A stretch of DNA of 64,000 bases from Varroa destructor (Eukaryota; Arthropoda; Arachnida; Mesostigmata; Varroidae), in contig NW_019211456.1 in NCBI RefSeq assembly GCF_002443255.2, positions 52,388,486-52,452,485 of the forward strand. The letters run 5' to 3'. Each line of letters starts with the position of its first letter. Position 1 is the first letter of the stretch. This document shows, piece after piece, positions 1-13,220 of this stretch. The notes beneath the pieces were generated by a model that made no database searches, was not told where the DNA came from, and saw only the letters and a program-made list of their open reading frames with translations. The translations under genes and the position numbers were made by a program.

Positions 1-3000
1 TGCAGAAGCATCGCGCGTAGGGTAACAGCGTAAATTGTTTAGGTGCGCGAAAAGTCGTCGGTGCAGCCTCTAAGAGAAAAGGCATTGTAAACGCAGTGAC
101 TTTTAGAATCTGGCCTGATTTGTATTGAAACAATGCAGGATAGCTCAACAATAGATCTCAACTGTATCTACATTTCGAGCCATCTTTTTGGCACTAAACT
201 AATTCAGCTTCAAACGAAAGCCAGTTCAATATGACCTCCTATATAAATGAAAATGTCATTAAATCTATCAATAACAATAAGGAGCATGCAGTAAATGCAT
301 ATATCCATTTTTGTAAACAGCGAAGCGAACCTTCTGCATACGTCAAAGATAGACGTTCCTAGACAAATAAGCTTGTCGCCTTAAAATATCAGCTGACATA
401 GGATAACAATTAAATACGATAGCTCTTCTGTTTTTGAAGCGTTGATATATGTCTTTTGTTTGTACACAACTAAAGTAACAAATAAACTGGCTTGCACTTT
501 CTATACCGCATCATGTTATGTTCATCTAGCATTATTACTAAAACACCACGGCAGAGCGTGTTCACGAACAGAGCATACACGTAAAGAAACACAGCAGTTT
601 TGCAAAGAGAAAAAAAGGGATCTATGGAACTATCACAACAAGCGTGAATGAACAGTGGGTTTTTTAGAGCTTTAGCGCCGCGAACTTTCACAAGAATAAA
701 ACAAACAGAAGGTACGCCTTCTGCAATAATAGCGTCACGACAACAAGCCCTATTAGCTGGGAATCGCTAACATATACGACGAAGAGAGAGAGGACCAGGA
801 GTTCAACATTACTGTCAACTTTGATGTTTTTAGATGGTCCTATATGCAATGGTTTGGCCTGCCGCAATTCTCTAGCGTGGGATTTAGATAAGAGGCCAGT
901 AAGAATACAAGTTGGTACGGAGTTTACGCCAGTATGCATATTTCGTTCTTGTTTGTCCAATCATACTACCATGATTCATTAACTAATAACCTACTTTATG
1001 TTAGGTAAGCTTCTGCACATATGTCTGTGTGGTTGGGTTGTTTCGGCTGGATGCTTAATTTCTGCCTTGATTGAATTTTCCCGACAGAAAGGTGCGTTTC
1101 TCCGAACGCTAAACGCGAATAAAGCCTTTTCAGATTGAAGTTTATCGGAGATGCAGAACTGGTTGGTAAATAATCAGCTGGGTTACAATTACGCCATCCC
1201 ACGTAAAATAGAACGTCCGAGAGCTAATGGCATGTACGTATCGATAACATTCACTTCTGGACCCGTCAATGTAGCGGCTTTATTGCGGTCAGTTGGCAAG
1301 CCGTAACTGCATTAATACCGATGGAAATTTTTGAACAAATTTCTGGATTTTGCCATTACTGCACTCATTCAATATGGGATGTTCTTTCAATAAATAGGCC
1401 TCAGCATGCCCACTAGACAGCTTGAGATAACAACAAAACTAGTAATTGAATATTTGATTTGACTGGCTAGACACTAGTGGACGTGTTGTCCTTCTGCTTT
1501 CCTTCCCTCCAGTGACACTCCTTGAGCAATAATAGAAGACAGCCTTTATCTAAATAAATATGATAAGCGTATAGTGCCTAATTCGGGTTCCAAGTGATGC
1601 CCAGAGAATAAGAACATAATCCTTTATTATTTCTAGGGCAGTTTTTTGACGTTTTAGACACTTAAGCAACCCAATTCCAATATTTGTCAATCATAAACTC
1701 ATTAAAATCAATCGTTTGTCCACAGAGTACGATATGCCGTAATGAATCTCATTTTTACTCGTCATTAATGTATTGGTACAGTATATCTAAAGTGAAAGCT
1801 TCAAAACGAAAATGTACAATTTCAGACTGGTGAATTATCGGTTAAATCACTTAATGTCATTATATCATTTTAAATCAATCATGAAAAGTTGTATCATAGT
1901 AGATGATAGTATAGAAAATAAGTGCTAGTACCAGCAAATACGCGACAAGCTCAGAGCTGTGCCGTTACTGGGTTTATGCAGCCTCCTGCTGAAGACGAAG
2001 CAGAACTTTGTTGGTGAAAACGAGCTCCAGTCACCGAATTTATAGAATACTTCAAATTGGCTCAAATGGTTATGATTCCATTCAAAATGGTTATGATTTC
2101 TCTAAGAGTATTTAATTGTGAGAATGAAACCGCCAAATGTGGTCATCAAATAACAAGTTAGTGTGGCTTAGGCCAATAGTCCCTCACGAATTATATAAAA
2201 TTCGTTCAATACAAAAGAAGTACACAGCGTACTGAAAATGTTTTGAATAAAGTGTCAGTGGTCTATAGAGAATTAGTTATGCGAGATTTCGCTCGAGGTC
2301 TGAGACGCTCCCTTTCGCATATACATGAAAAGGTGTAACGGATCAAGGCCGAACATTGCAAAATGGCTCTCAGTGAGATTGATAGTCGCTGCAGGCAGAC
2401 CCGCACGCAGAAACTTGAACAAGTAGACTAAGTTTTGTAGGTTACATCAATGACCTCAAACCATTTGAGGTACGAGCTCAATCACAGGCGAACGCTGCGA
2501 ACGAAGGTCATTACGTCTGAAAACTAGTGACAACACCTCAGCATGAACAATTCGTCGTTTCACATATCGTGCTACTGTGACACTATGAAAAGTAAGTACT
2601 ATAGATAGGTAAGTATGCATTTTTTTTCGCGTTTTTCGAACGTAAATACCTAGAGGCCTGGACGTTGGTCGTAGAAACTTATAACTGTACTAATGATAAA
2701 GCGTTAATTATCATTTACAGGAAGCTATAAGTAGTGTTACTGAAAAAATTGAAAGCTAGTTGGAATGACATCGCGAGTTATATTGCCTGTCATCTAAATT
2801 AAATGTAATTGTCAACTTCAACAGGCGTGATCTCACTGAAGTTAGTTGAATAGAAGAACTTCGGTAACCGAAGAAATAGAAACGAATCCGTATTGGTTAC
2901 ACTTAGTCTTACTATGGAAGCCAACACCGACTGAGGCCAAATAGTGCAAGGTAACGGCGGTGCCCATTTACGGATAAAGCCCGATTTAGTGAACTGCGAA

Positions 3001-6000
3001 ATGACGCAAAAAGCAGGTAGAGTAAAGATCGTCGCTGGAAGTCATTACGAATACCCGACTATTTAGCGCCAGGTGGAGCGATCTTTGCGGTACGCAGTGT
3101 ATGGAGCCGTTGGCTATGTGTCCAAACATACTCAGACTAGTTGATTCGATAAGTGGTTCAAAGCTTGTGAACGTTATCTAGTAGATGAGTGCTTTGCTCG
3201 TTGCAGCGAAGGCTTAATAATATACGCAATCCAGTTACTGCTAATTTCCTACGGTATTAGACTGGTAAACGCATAATAATTTTACAGCTTCCTCAGACGT
3301 CTTCTATAGTCGATTCTTTTTACATAAGGAGCCTAATAGGCTCAATTAATGAAATTTTGTAGCCAATAATTGGAATTTAGTATAATGTAGGGCGCTCCGT
3401 TGACCAATGGTCTCTCGTAGGCTTCAACATGCTTTGTGCTGAATATCCTTAAATATATTGCCGAACAAACATGTTACAAGGAGTTTTCCGTAGAACATTA
3501 CAACCACAATGTACATCTAAAATAGTCAGTGGTCTTTTTGGCATGATTTAATGAATGCCCGTAATAGTAGGAGCAAAAACTAACATCTACAATAGATTAT
3601 ATGTATCCGTCTAACGTTAGCGTCAAGTAGCATGCCTGTGTTGCGATGGCACCATTCGATCAAGGCACACATCGATTATAACTTCAACCATAAAAATACT
3701 GAAATGTCTGCACGTCCTTTAAATAATAGGCTTAAGCATTGAATACTGTAATCTGAAGTGACCTTCCGTTCGCGTTTGAGATATCAGTGAATCACACATG
3801 AGGCAAATTGAATCTGAAACGACTTTCATTTCTGAGGGCTATATTCCACTGTCTGTTGATCGGACTGAATTAAGTAAATATATATTTACTTTACGTAGAA
3901 TTATAAAAATTTTCCAAAAAAATGCATATATAGGTAAACATCTGTTTGCAGCTTTTGAAGAATCCGCTTGTGTCGCAAACTCAAAAAAAAGTTGAGCGAC
4001 GTTGCAAAATTTGTCAATATATTTATAATTTAACCGTGACACTCTCTTTTCTTAATATGTGTTTTTAGGGTATCGCGTGTGTGCCTATAATTTTACCGCT
4101 AGAGGGCAGCACAAAAGCAAGGATGTCGAAATCCCGCTGCATATCGGGCAAAATTTCGCTACTTTAATAAATTATTTCAAGTAATTTATTTAAAAACAAT
4201 TGGTGCGATATTTTCAAGGATAGTTGCGCTCTTAACCCCCAAACAGGGTCACGTGAAACGATGCGGGGGCGGCGTTAGAGGACATGTTCAACATAATGAC
4301 TACCATTCACAACGTGCCTTTTTTACTGAACGATTTTTAACAAAGCTTCGTTCTTAAAGTGGATGAAACTGACCGGCGATTTTTGGTGCTGCTAAATATT
4401 GATCTTAGAGAATAGAAGCTCTTTGCTCGTCTGTAGTCCCTCTAATTCAAACTGTGAATTGAATGAGTGCTAACAGGTGCCCTATTGACCGCCAAACAAT
4501 TTAACCTCGATGCTGCTGACACTCAAAGCAATGTAGCTCAATTATTTCAATATAAATTTACTGAATGTCTCTTTTTTTTCTAGCATCAGTCTTTCTATTG
4601 AATAGCTTCGTTAGCGATCACTCGTAGCTAATTTCCCTTAAACATAGGAAAGAAAAACTGAAAGAGAATCATATATACTAGGCCAATTGTAGGATTCGAT
4701 TGCCGTGCTCTTGAAATATTCTGAAGTTATGGAACAGACGCGCATCACAGTATTATGATGGTAATAAAGTAGAAGCAGTTGGTTCGTCTAGTAAAAAAAA
4801 ATATGTTATCTCACATAAATTCTACCAATAAATTAATTTATTATGCGTCCGCCGTTACTCTCTTCGACCTTTTTTACGTTCACGTTTGCTCTTGAAGGAC
4901 CCGGTAGTGACATTTTGAAAGTTTTGCCCTGATTAAACAGCCCACAATCGAAAAAGGTAATTATCAGCGTAAAATCTAGAGAATGTGGGCGTAAGGTGCG
5001 CTTTAACGACTTTTGCACAGTGCGGCCTTGCCTTGGGCTGGAAAAATGAGACTTTGTCTTGTCTATCGGGTTTTATCTGTTCGACAGTCTTGCTTACTCG
5101 ACACGTCTAGTTTGTCTACAGATGCTTGTTGACGGCCTTATTTTTTGTCAGTGTACCAGACCCTTCCACTCTTACCAAATGCAAATTATAGTCTTCGTGG
5201 GATGAAAATCTAGCATAGGTCTGGGTTTCCCTGAAGCTATTCGTTCTTCAAATTAATACTGATGTATAATTATTTGTAACTATTTTATGCGGGAATCTAT
5301 CATTGTAGTTATGTATTGCTCGGCACACGGCATGATGACAAGACTTCTATTTTTTAGTAAAATCTATCGGGTTAAGACGGTTGATGATAGTTATATAAAG
5401 TTGGTTGATTTTTCTCAGCCGACGACTTGGTTGCATATCATTTCACTTCCGAAATGCGTATAGACGGCCCTCACTGGCCACGAGCAATAAATTTTCTAGC
5501 TCCAAGACAAACTGCCTTTGACCAACTCTCACAGTCCTAGAGGCTCACACCGTACTCCACATAACTAGCCTGCCTGCCTGTGTTTCAGTAGAATTTTTAC
5601 CTCGGCAAAAAGAATAGGAAATTGGGCGTAAAAAGCTCTTTTCTGTTGAAACCTTAATTTCAAGAGCCTAGAGTGAAAGCAAAATGCCGTTTACTACGCC
5701 GGAAACTAACGAATATAAACGAGGACGCTATCAAATATCTGGAAAGAAGCTACCATTACCTTTTTAAGCAACCCAGTATATTGATGGCCGTGAATTTCAA
5801 CTGTTATTCTATATTACTGTAAAAAAATACACATTTTGTTTTTACAAAATGTTTCGCACTGTTGACATAATCAAGCACAACTTGTGTTGTAGTGACGGTC
5901 AAGGATGTGATGCGTTATAAAAAGTAGGAGTACATTACTTAAACTTCAACCTTCGTAGACCTTGGCAAAGCGGTCAGTCAGCTGCAAAGCAGTACCTGGC

Positions 6001-7500
6001 TGATTAGCCAAAGGTCACAGGCTATAAAACAGTTGGTAATAACGAATGAAAAAGGCTGACGCTAAAGGGAAGAAGTTCCTTAATTATAAGTTAATTTTTA
6101 GTAGGCGTCTACAATTTAATCAGAAAAAATGAAGAGCACAGAGTACAACTGATATTACGTTATTTAACTACCGTGTATGTCGTTCCAGTCTAGGCTTACG
6201 TCATGCCTGTGTCGCACGGTCTTCGTAACCTCAAATATTGACAGCTTGTACTAGAAGTATCGATAAGTCACACATGGCACAAATTGAGATGAATCGTATC
6301 ACATAACTGTGAATATAAAATTGAGATAGTCCCTATTCACTGGAAACTGAACGTAAAAAAATACACATATTAAATAGAACTATAGAAAGGCCAAGGTCGA
6401 TTTAATTACGTAAGTTCATTCAGTTCGATCGATAAAGACTAGTACTTTTGCGAAATTAATACTTGATACACATATACTTTTGAAAACTTCTATATAGTAC
6501 ACAAGTTTGTCGGTCGCATGACAGGTAGGCTATGCCGCAGGCATAAAGAAAGATTTCTTTGGTGTTTCAGCCATTCGAGCCTAAACCGAGCTATAAAGTG
6601 ATTTCATTCTTCTCAGCTTGTATCGGTAGACATATTTACTATCACGCCCGATATACCTTCGATGACACTTTTCGACCAGTGTTCTGTGATGATATGGCAT
6701 TGTCAATTATTAAAAACCAGATCCTGTCGCCTTTATGACATCAACTGGCAAATACAAGGGCGATTTTTTAGCGGGTCGTTAAGTACTTTTGCCGTATCTA
6801 ATCCAGCATTTGTTGCTGTCATTTTTCGAATGGACTCATATGACGCACATATGAAATTATAAGGGTATAAATATTGTAATATAAGCCATATATTTAGAGA
6901 ATACATAATAAATATGAGCTTTCAAACAAACTAGTGAATGTACGCATCAACGTTACCCTTCTACAACATTCTATATACGTTCAAAGTTATATTTAGTTAA
7001 ATGATGCTACGTAATAGCACCAGCTTGGGTTGAAGTCAGTCAGGGCCCCATTTAAATTGAAAGCGGCTTCAAGCCGTATTAAAAAAATACGAGGCAAGCC
7101 GTGTACTGCACTAATAAAACAATTCTTTTGTAAAGCGTTTTCACCTGGATTTTTAAAACATGCTTCATTCTTTTATTATCCTTATGTAGATAAATACTAC
7201 ATAGTGCCAGTTAGAAGATGCGTCAATGCATTTGACTGAGCATGAATTAATAAACTAAATTTGAATCTTTACATTATAAATAGAAATCTTTATTTACTAC
7301 ATATAGTAGTAGATTTCGGACTGGATGCTGCCAGTTAATGTTATCAAGAAAAATTCTAGGTTCAGACATCCTTCCATAACTGTATCTTTTTGAGCAATAC
7401 CGATACTATATAGTTATATAGAAACCGCCATTTTTAGCCCAGTTGCTTTGAAGCAATATTTTTTTTCAATTTTATTGTTCTTTTTGCAATCCTTGGCTTC
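1..7500. other. AT-rich stretch without recognisable genes
   Basis: No open frame exceeds about 90 codons and none of the short frames resembles a known protein or shows a convincing exon between splice sites. I saw no tRNA, long tandem repeat or terminal inverted repeat. It may be intergenic DNA or intron of a gene extending left of the window. Short A/T runs are the only low-complexity sequence noted. Confidence 0.5.
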
Positions 7501-8475
7501 CTGGCGTAAGTACCACTCTTTTCATGTCGAGTAACCATGCTAGGTTCTGGGCTAGAGTCAGCCAGCCTAATCTATCGCTACATAGTGTACCCCTAACGCA
7601 GAGTGTCTATCGTACAGCACACTCAGCACAACCCCATAGAAAGTGCTTGGGCTTTGTTTCGTTTGGTTCGCCTGTCTTTCTTGTATGTGAGTGGAGACCC
7701 CTATCGAGCGAGCTGAATGTCCCTATGTACTGTTGCCTGCTATAGTTGACAGGCAGAGACTGATGTGAATGGAGCCTCAGTTTCCACAATATGACTAAGC
7801 CAGGTTCCTATGTTTAAGGCAGACCGACTATGGGTCTCCCAGTACGGACCGGAGCCCAATGCCAGTTACCAGTGCCGTTCAAGTTAACCCAGAGTGAAAC
7901 AGCCATACATCCCCAGAGTACGATGGGTAGGATACAGTCACCTCATAGGCAGATAGGCCCATAGAAGGTCAACACTAGGTAGACTCGAGCTGAGGCTACT
8001 ACCATAGCTTCGACATGAACCCATGCTTCGCCTGCGTCTACGGAATCCTAGCAGTCCAGTTCTACCAACCAGACCGCTGCTCGCTGTAATCAACGTAGCC
8101 TGCTATTCTCTAGCTCAGGCCATTTTGAAGCATAGTATACGTGTATCGATAGACGCACACAAGTACAGCCATACACACAGAGCCTACCCAAAGTAAGAGA
8201 AGTTCGTCGGCCGTTTCGCAGACTCGACTGAAGCAGGTCGTCAAGCAGCGTGCTCTTGGCCCGATGTTAAACCATACTCGTCAGGCTATCTAGTCGGTGC
8301 TCCACAGCAACTGCGATTTCGACTTCACAGCCTTACGAAGCTCATGAGCCTCTTTATCTAGTTGAATTGAAGTGAAGGCGGGAGTGCAGCTCGCTCCAAG
8401 CAGGCTGTGGGAGTCGGTATGAGGGCTACGTTGTTCCCTGTCAGATCATACTGGCCGTTCGGCTGGCTGCCTGAA

Positions 8476-8502
8476 TCGCTCGCTCGCTCACTCACTCGCT
8501 CG
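8476..8502. repeat. CTCG/CTCA simple repeat
   Basis: An imperfect tetranucleotide run alternating CGCT and CACT units, within the GC-richer block. Confidence 0.7.
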
Positions 8503-9582
8503 CCGCCTAGCTGCTGCTGATGCAGCCACAGTACGTTAAACTAGTCGTAGCAAGAGCAGCAGCAGTAGTGGTGCTGCGACCATGCCGCTTCCAACGAAGC
8601 AAGCTTCAGCCAGGGGGTGGTCGGATGGCTGTTCTCTACGAGGCATCTTGCAGGCAAAGACTGGATGGCTGTAGCCTGTAGGCGAGCGATTCAAGCTGTC
8701 GGCGTAGGGTTGTGAGCAAAAGCTTTCGCTGGCTAGCTTTGTATGTGCCACTCTACCTAAGCGAATCAGTGTGTACAACTCCATCCTTATGAGAGAAGTA
8801 CACGCTTGTGCGTGTGTGTATCTAGGGAGAGGAAGAGAGGCTGAACTGATACTGAACGCAAGTACGCGATATCCATCCAGCCAATGAGACAGCCACCTAA
8901 ACCAGCAGAGGCGGTAGCGCGATGTCGACTGCCACTACTCTTTACAGCACCCCGCACCTCGATATCATCCTCGACGCCGACGTTCGCACAGGCTGAGGGC
9001 CTAAGGCTCCTCCTGTATGGTGAAGAAGCACATGCCGAAGGTTGCCGGTCTGCCTACACAATCGTGCCTTTTCGCCTGTTTACCGCGTTTTCTCCTGCAT
9101 TTCTCTACGAAGTGTATGCAGGCATACATATAGATGGGTAAATAGATAAAAAAAGAAACTAAGGATTCTACGGACAAAGTCTCCCTGGTAGTGAGGCGTA
9201 TAGACAGGCAGTTAGTCAGTCAATCGGTCTATGTGGCTGGCTGTAATAGCAGCACTAGCTGTTCCTCTTCCCGGGGTCTGCTCAAGGAAGACCAGAGGTC
9301 CAATGATGAAGCCGGGCAGAGACAGTTAGGGTGCTTCACGGAAGAGACAGACTGATGCAGAGGACTCCACTCACTACAACATACAGGGCTAGGGAACAAT
9401 ATAGCAGGCAGGCGAACGGCCGCGCCATTGGAGCCTATGCGAGTCTATGTAAGTCTCTCGGTATCCGCTAGCCTGATCACACTGTACATACACTCCCCTC
9501 GTGTTTCACACAGCCAACCATAGAGCCCCATAGAGGTGCCTGTTTGACTGCTGGGTTACCGGCGCTGATGTTTTTGCTGCAA

Positions 9583-9617
9583 CAGCAGCAGCGGCAACGG
9601 CGGCGGCGGCGGCGGCT
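9583..9617. repeat. CAG/GGC trinucleotide run
   Basis: An imperfect CAG run followed by a GGC run. Read on the minus strand it would give a poly-alanine string in a 92-codon frame (9506-9784) that has no other recognisable feature, so I treat it as a simple repeat and not as coding sequence. Confidence 0.7.
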
Positions 9618-11530
9618 TGAATTCCGTCGAGAAGGACTCGGCTGACTAACAGCCGCCCCATGAGTACTGCTCCCTCTTTCGTTCTATAAAGTATCGCAGA
9701 AACATGGACACTAGCTTGGTGTGTATGTTGTACTACGAGCAGGCGTAGCGTGACTGTCTTTCTATGGCCTTCTTCAGCGCACATGCACCAGACTTATTTG
9801 CTTGTATGCCTGCTACACCTCAACGTACCCAGCCAGAAAGCGAGTAACAACTCACCACGGCCTCGATTTGCGGCGCGCACCCTTATCCGGCAGAGAAAAA
9901 TCAGGTCTTGGATCCCCTTTGCTTCTGCTAATGCTGCTGCCGCCAGAGGGGTTGCCGAACGCATTTGTTCGATTGTGGGTTCACTGTGCCACTAACACCA
10001 CCATGTTGCCGCCGTCGCCTCCTTCTCCCCTCGCTCCTCCGCTAACTTGAGATGGGTCGGTTGCACAAGCGAATGCCGACTGGGATACACAAGGCCTATG
10101 ATTCACTATAGGACACAGTATAGCTAGGTAGATATGCCCTGCTTGAGGTATATATATATACCGCGTCGATCAGAGTGTTCGGCCGATACCAAAACTGCTG
10201 CTACCAGCAAGGGGGCTGCTTGAACGCGACGCATAAAGAGGTATAAGACAAGAGGGATCCAAGAATGTCCAATAAGGGGTTGTAACTGGCCGTGGTCGCT
10301 GTTGTGGTGTTCGTATTAATTGTTGCTTGGCCGAGCGGCGCCGCGTCTTGCCTATTAACAACCTGTAGGCATTATGTTTGAACCGTAGATAGGTAGTTAC
10401 CAGTATAATTAACTAGGCCATTCGCGAAATCTAACACCTCTTTTTGACATTTGGTAATAATAATGTTGATGGAACATAAATGGCAATATGTAACAAACAA
10501 CTAAGTGAATAGTCTTCATTTTGAGACAAAACATCTTTGGGGTTGGATGCAAGATATCCTGCTTACTTCGCAAGATCCTTAGCTACCTGCGATGGTGCTT
10601 TTTTCAAAATTTTTAGATTCTAGCGAATGAAAGACGCATGAAGCTGCCTCTTATTCTGTATATAGTTTCTGTGAATATTATATAATATGAATAAAATAAA
10701 AATGAGTACGGTTGGATCTGCGGACGGTATTAATTACGTGATTACTGTGCTTCACTCTTTATCACAGCTGCTTGTTATGTCGACATCCGATTTCTTTCTT
10801 AGTTACTATTGTCGGCATTTAATTCATTGTTTTTCCACGTGCAGATATACTATGTGTAACCTATTCGACTGTCATGAGGTCCGTTTGTTTATCGCTAATA
10901 CTTATTATCTGATTTATTTATTTATGCCAGTAGACGTTCATGCTGTCCTGTACGTGTTAAAAATATAGATGCAGTTTGGTATGCCCCGTAGCTTCTGCGA
11001 TACCAACAGCAGTCAGCGCCGAACAAATTAAGGTGGCGATTCGAACTACCACCAAGTCCTACGGTCACGCGCTACTTAGTTCTCAAGCTTTCAGAAGGCT
11101 AGATAGAAAAACTAGCGTGCATTGGCAGTAGTACAGGCCCCTGTGGCAACCGCAGCAGTGGTCGATTTGGCGGGGGCAACCTACTGTAAACGCAAGATCT
11201 GCACACGACGCTTAACTGATGGACGCAATGTGGTAAAACACTGGCGAGCGTCATTGCTGGTGCCGCCGCCTTTGGCCCGGCAGAACTTTATTACTCTCTG
11301 GCGATATGTATACGTACGAATCAACAGCGACGGCATTAAGAGCAGAACAGTGACTGCAACTGCTCTGTAAGGCAGCAGCCTCAGCAAAGGGCAACATAAA
11401 ATCAACGGCAATAGAACCGGACGCTGCCGCCGCTGTCCGGACCAAATCAGCAGTCGTCAAGCTGTTCGGGCTGCTTGCCGACTATTGCCTATACCGCCTG
11501 TCGCTTTTCGTCCAGCGGTTGTTCAATTGA

Positions 11531-11552
11531 ACGACGACGACGACGACGATGA
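11531..11552. repeat. ACG trinucleotide run
   Basis: A run of ACG/GAC triplets passing into GAT. In the plus frame it would encode a string of aspartates inside a 106-codon frame (11485-11805) that I do not recognise. Confidence 0.7.
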
Positions 11553-13143
11553 TAATGTCCAGACGGATGAGGCGTCTTCAGAGAAGGCAGCAACGGCGGC
11601 AAGGCGAAGCGGAGCATTTCTGGGGCAAACTTGCCCACTGCGCCATCTCAGCAACAGTTTCTTTGAACTCATCTTCGTGGACAGACGGGCCAATGGCTTT
11701 GTCGTGAACAAGAGCGTCTTCAGACTATCAAAGAACTTCACTACCAGCTGCCGGCCTCTTCAGTCGCTCGGTCGCCTGCTTACCATTGCTTCTTTTCTTC
11801 ATTGATCTTCCACTTCTGTGTATATATGCCCGTACGTATATCTAACTATTTAGCTGTCGGTCTGTCTATCTGTCTTGATTCGCTGCTGAGCTGAAGCGGC
11901 CCGATGCGTATGGCTACAGCTGCATATATCGTACCGGCGCCTGTACTAAGACGGTTCAATACGACCAACAGACGGACAATTGCTAGGATGCAGATAGGGT
12001 TAGGTAAAGAAAACGCAAGAAGAAGCCTCGTAGTCGATTACCAAGGGACCAATTTATTTGGCATTCCACGTTGTCAGCGTTGTCATTATCATCATCGTCA
12101 TCATCGGTCGCTGCTGCTATCACGGAGCGTCGGAATGGTGCTCGTGCTGGCGGTAGTTGTGGCAAAACAACCCCAGCGCGAACTATCCAGGCACATCACA
12201 ACAGATGCCCCTCTACAGGGGAGGAGAGCGCAGGAAAGAAAAGCGAAAATCAAATAGAATTGTCAGACGAAGTCACAATCAGTTCAGTTCAGTTGATGAC
12301 TTCTGCTCCTGCTAATGTTCCTAGTGGTATCTGCTTATTACAGTCGTCCTATTTGTGACTACAGTTGGTGGCTGTTTATGCCATTGCAGAATTCGGATTT
12401 TTCTAGATATGAACGAGATCTCTGAAATTCGTCCAACGAGTTGTTCAGGCGGTTGTCTCTACTCCAGCCACCAGCGTTGTTGTCATTGTTATCTCGGGTT
12501 ATTTTTCTGTTATTCTACTCGATGTCTTTCCTCCTTATTCACGTCGATAGCAGCCTCCTCACTTCCTATTTATCGTTGTTTTGGCACTTTTCAACCTCCG
12601 AGTGCCTGCGCTAATGACAACTCATATCGACGGCGGCAACTGCTTCCTGCAAAACCTCAGTTAAGAGATTTGTTGTCATATGTTCATTAGTTCTTGCAAC
12701 CGGAAAAAAACTGGGTGTAATGAGACAAATACTATAAATTAGATGTGTAAACTATAACAAATAAATTACGCGCACTTTGATATCTATTTTCGGTACAGTC
12801 TATTACAGTAAAACGAACCGATGGACGGCGATGTGATTAGATATGCGGAAAAGATCCTTTCTTCTATCAGAAATTTCTGTCTCGTCGAAAGTACAGCTTA
12901 ACTGGCTTTACGAGTTAACATTTTAACAAAAGATACCATTATCACTACGTCATTGGGTAAATTCGTGTCTAGAACGAGAAGAATACTTGTGGCTAGCGCA
13001 ATATAAGCTTCTGCATAACATCTCTGGGGTTTTATAGCTGTTAGGAGTGATTAATAGCTAATGCATAGAGCGGGCTAACGAAGCTACCGAAAATTAGTTA
13101 CACGTAATGAAGTAAAAGGAGAACTCGTTATGTTCCAGCTGCG

Positions 13144-13216
13144 GTCCCTGTAGCGCAGTGGATAGCGCGTTGGACTTCTAATCCAAAGGTCGCGGGTTCG
13201 ACTCCCGCCAGGGATA
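13144..13216 (+). tRNA. tRNA-Arg (anticodon TCT)
   Basis: It decodes AGA in cytosolic translation. A full cloverleaf can be drawn by eye. The acceptor stem GTCCCTG (13144-13150) pairs with CAGGGAT (13209-13215), with a G-U wobble at the first pair. The D stem is GCGC/GCGC. The anticodon stem TTGGA/TCCAA encloses loop CTTCTAA, giving anticodon TCT. The T stem GCGGG/CCCGC encloses loop TTCGACT. The discriminator base is A at 13216. There is no intron, and CCA is not encoded, as expected for a eukaryote. The internal A box (near 13151) and B box (GGTTCGACTCC) fit RNA polymerase III transcription. Confidence 0.96.
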
Positions 13217-13220
13217 TTTT
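13217..13220 (+). terminator. Pol III poly-T terminator of tRNA-Arg
   Basis: Four T residues directly follow the tRNA discriminator base, a typical RNA polymerase III stop signal. Confidence 0.8.

Larger units (their letters stand above)
7500..12700. other. GC-richer block with trinucleotide runs, no clear CDS
   Basis: Base composition changes visibly near 7.5 kb and returns to AT-rich near 12.7 kb. Inside are many GCT, GGC, GAC and CTCG runs (separate entries at 8476, 9583 and 11531). All open frames are short (117 codons at most), overlap on both strands, and encode low-complexity strings such as poly-Ala or poly-Asp without domain resemblance. Possible explanations are a large 5' UTR or promoter region of a gene whose coding exons lie elsewhere, a long non-coding RNA, or a composition island. 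The sequence alone does not decide. Confidence 0.45.

Noticed and set aside
9506..9784. 92-codon minus-strand frame with a poly-alanine run
   Set aside because: The run comes from a trinucleotide repeat, and the rest has no recognisable domain or splice context.
11485..11805. 106-codon frame with an aspartate run
   Set aside because: The acidic run is a GAC repeat; overlapping frames exist on the other strand and no domain is seen.
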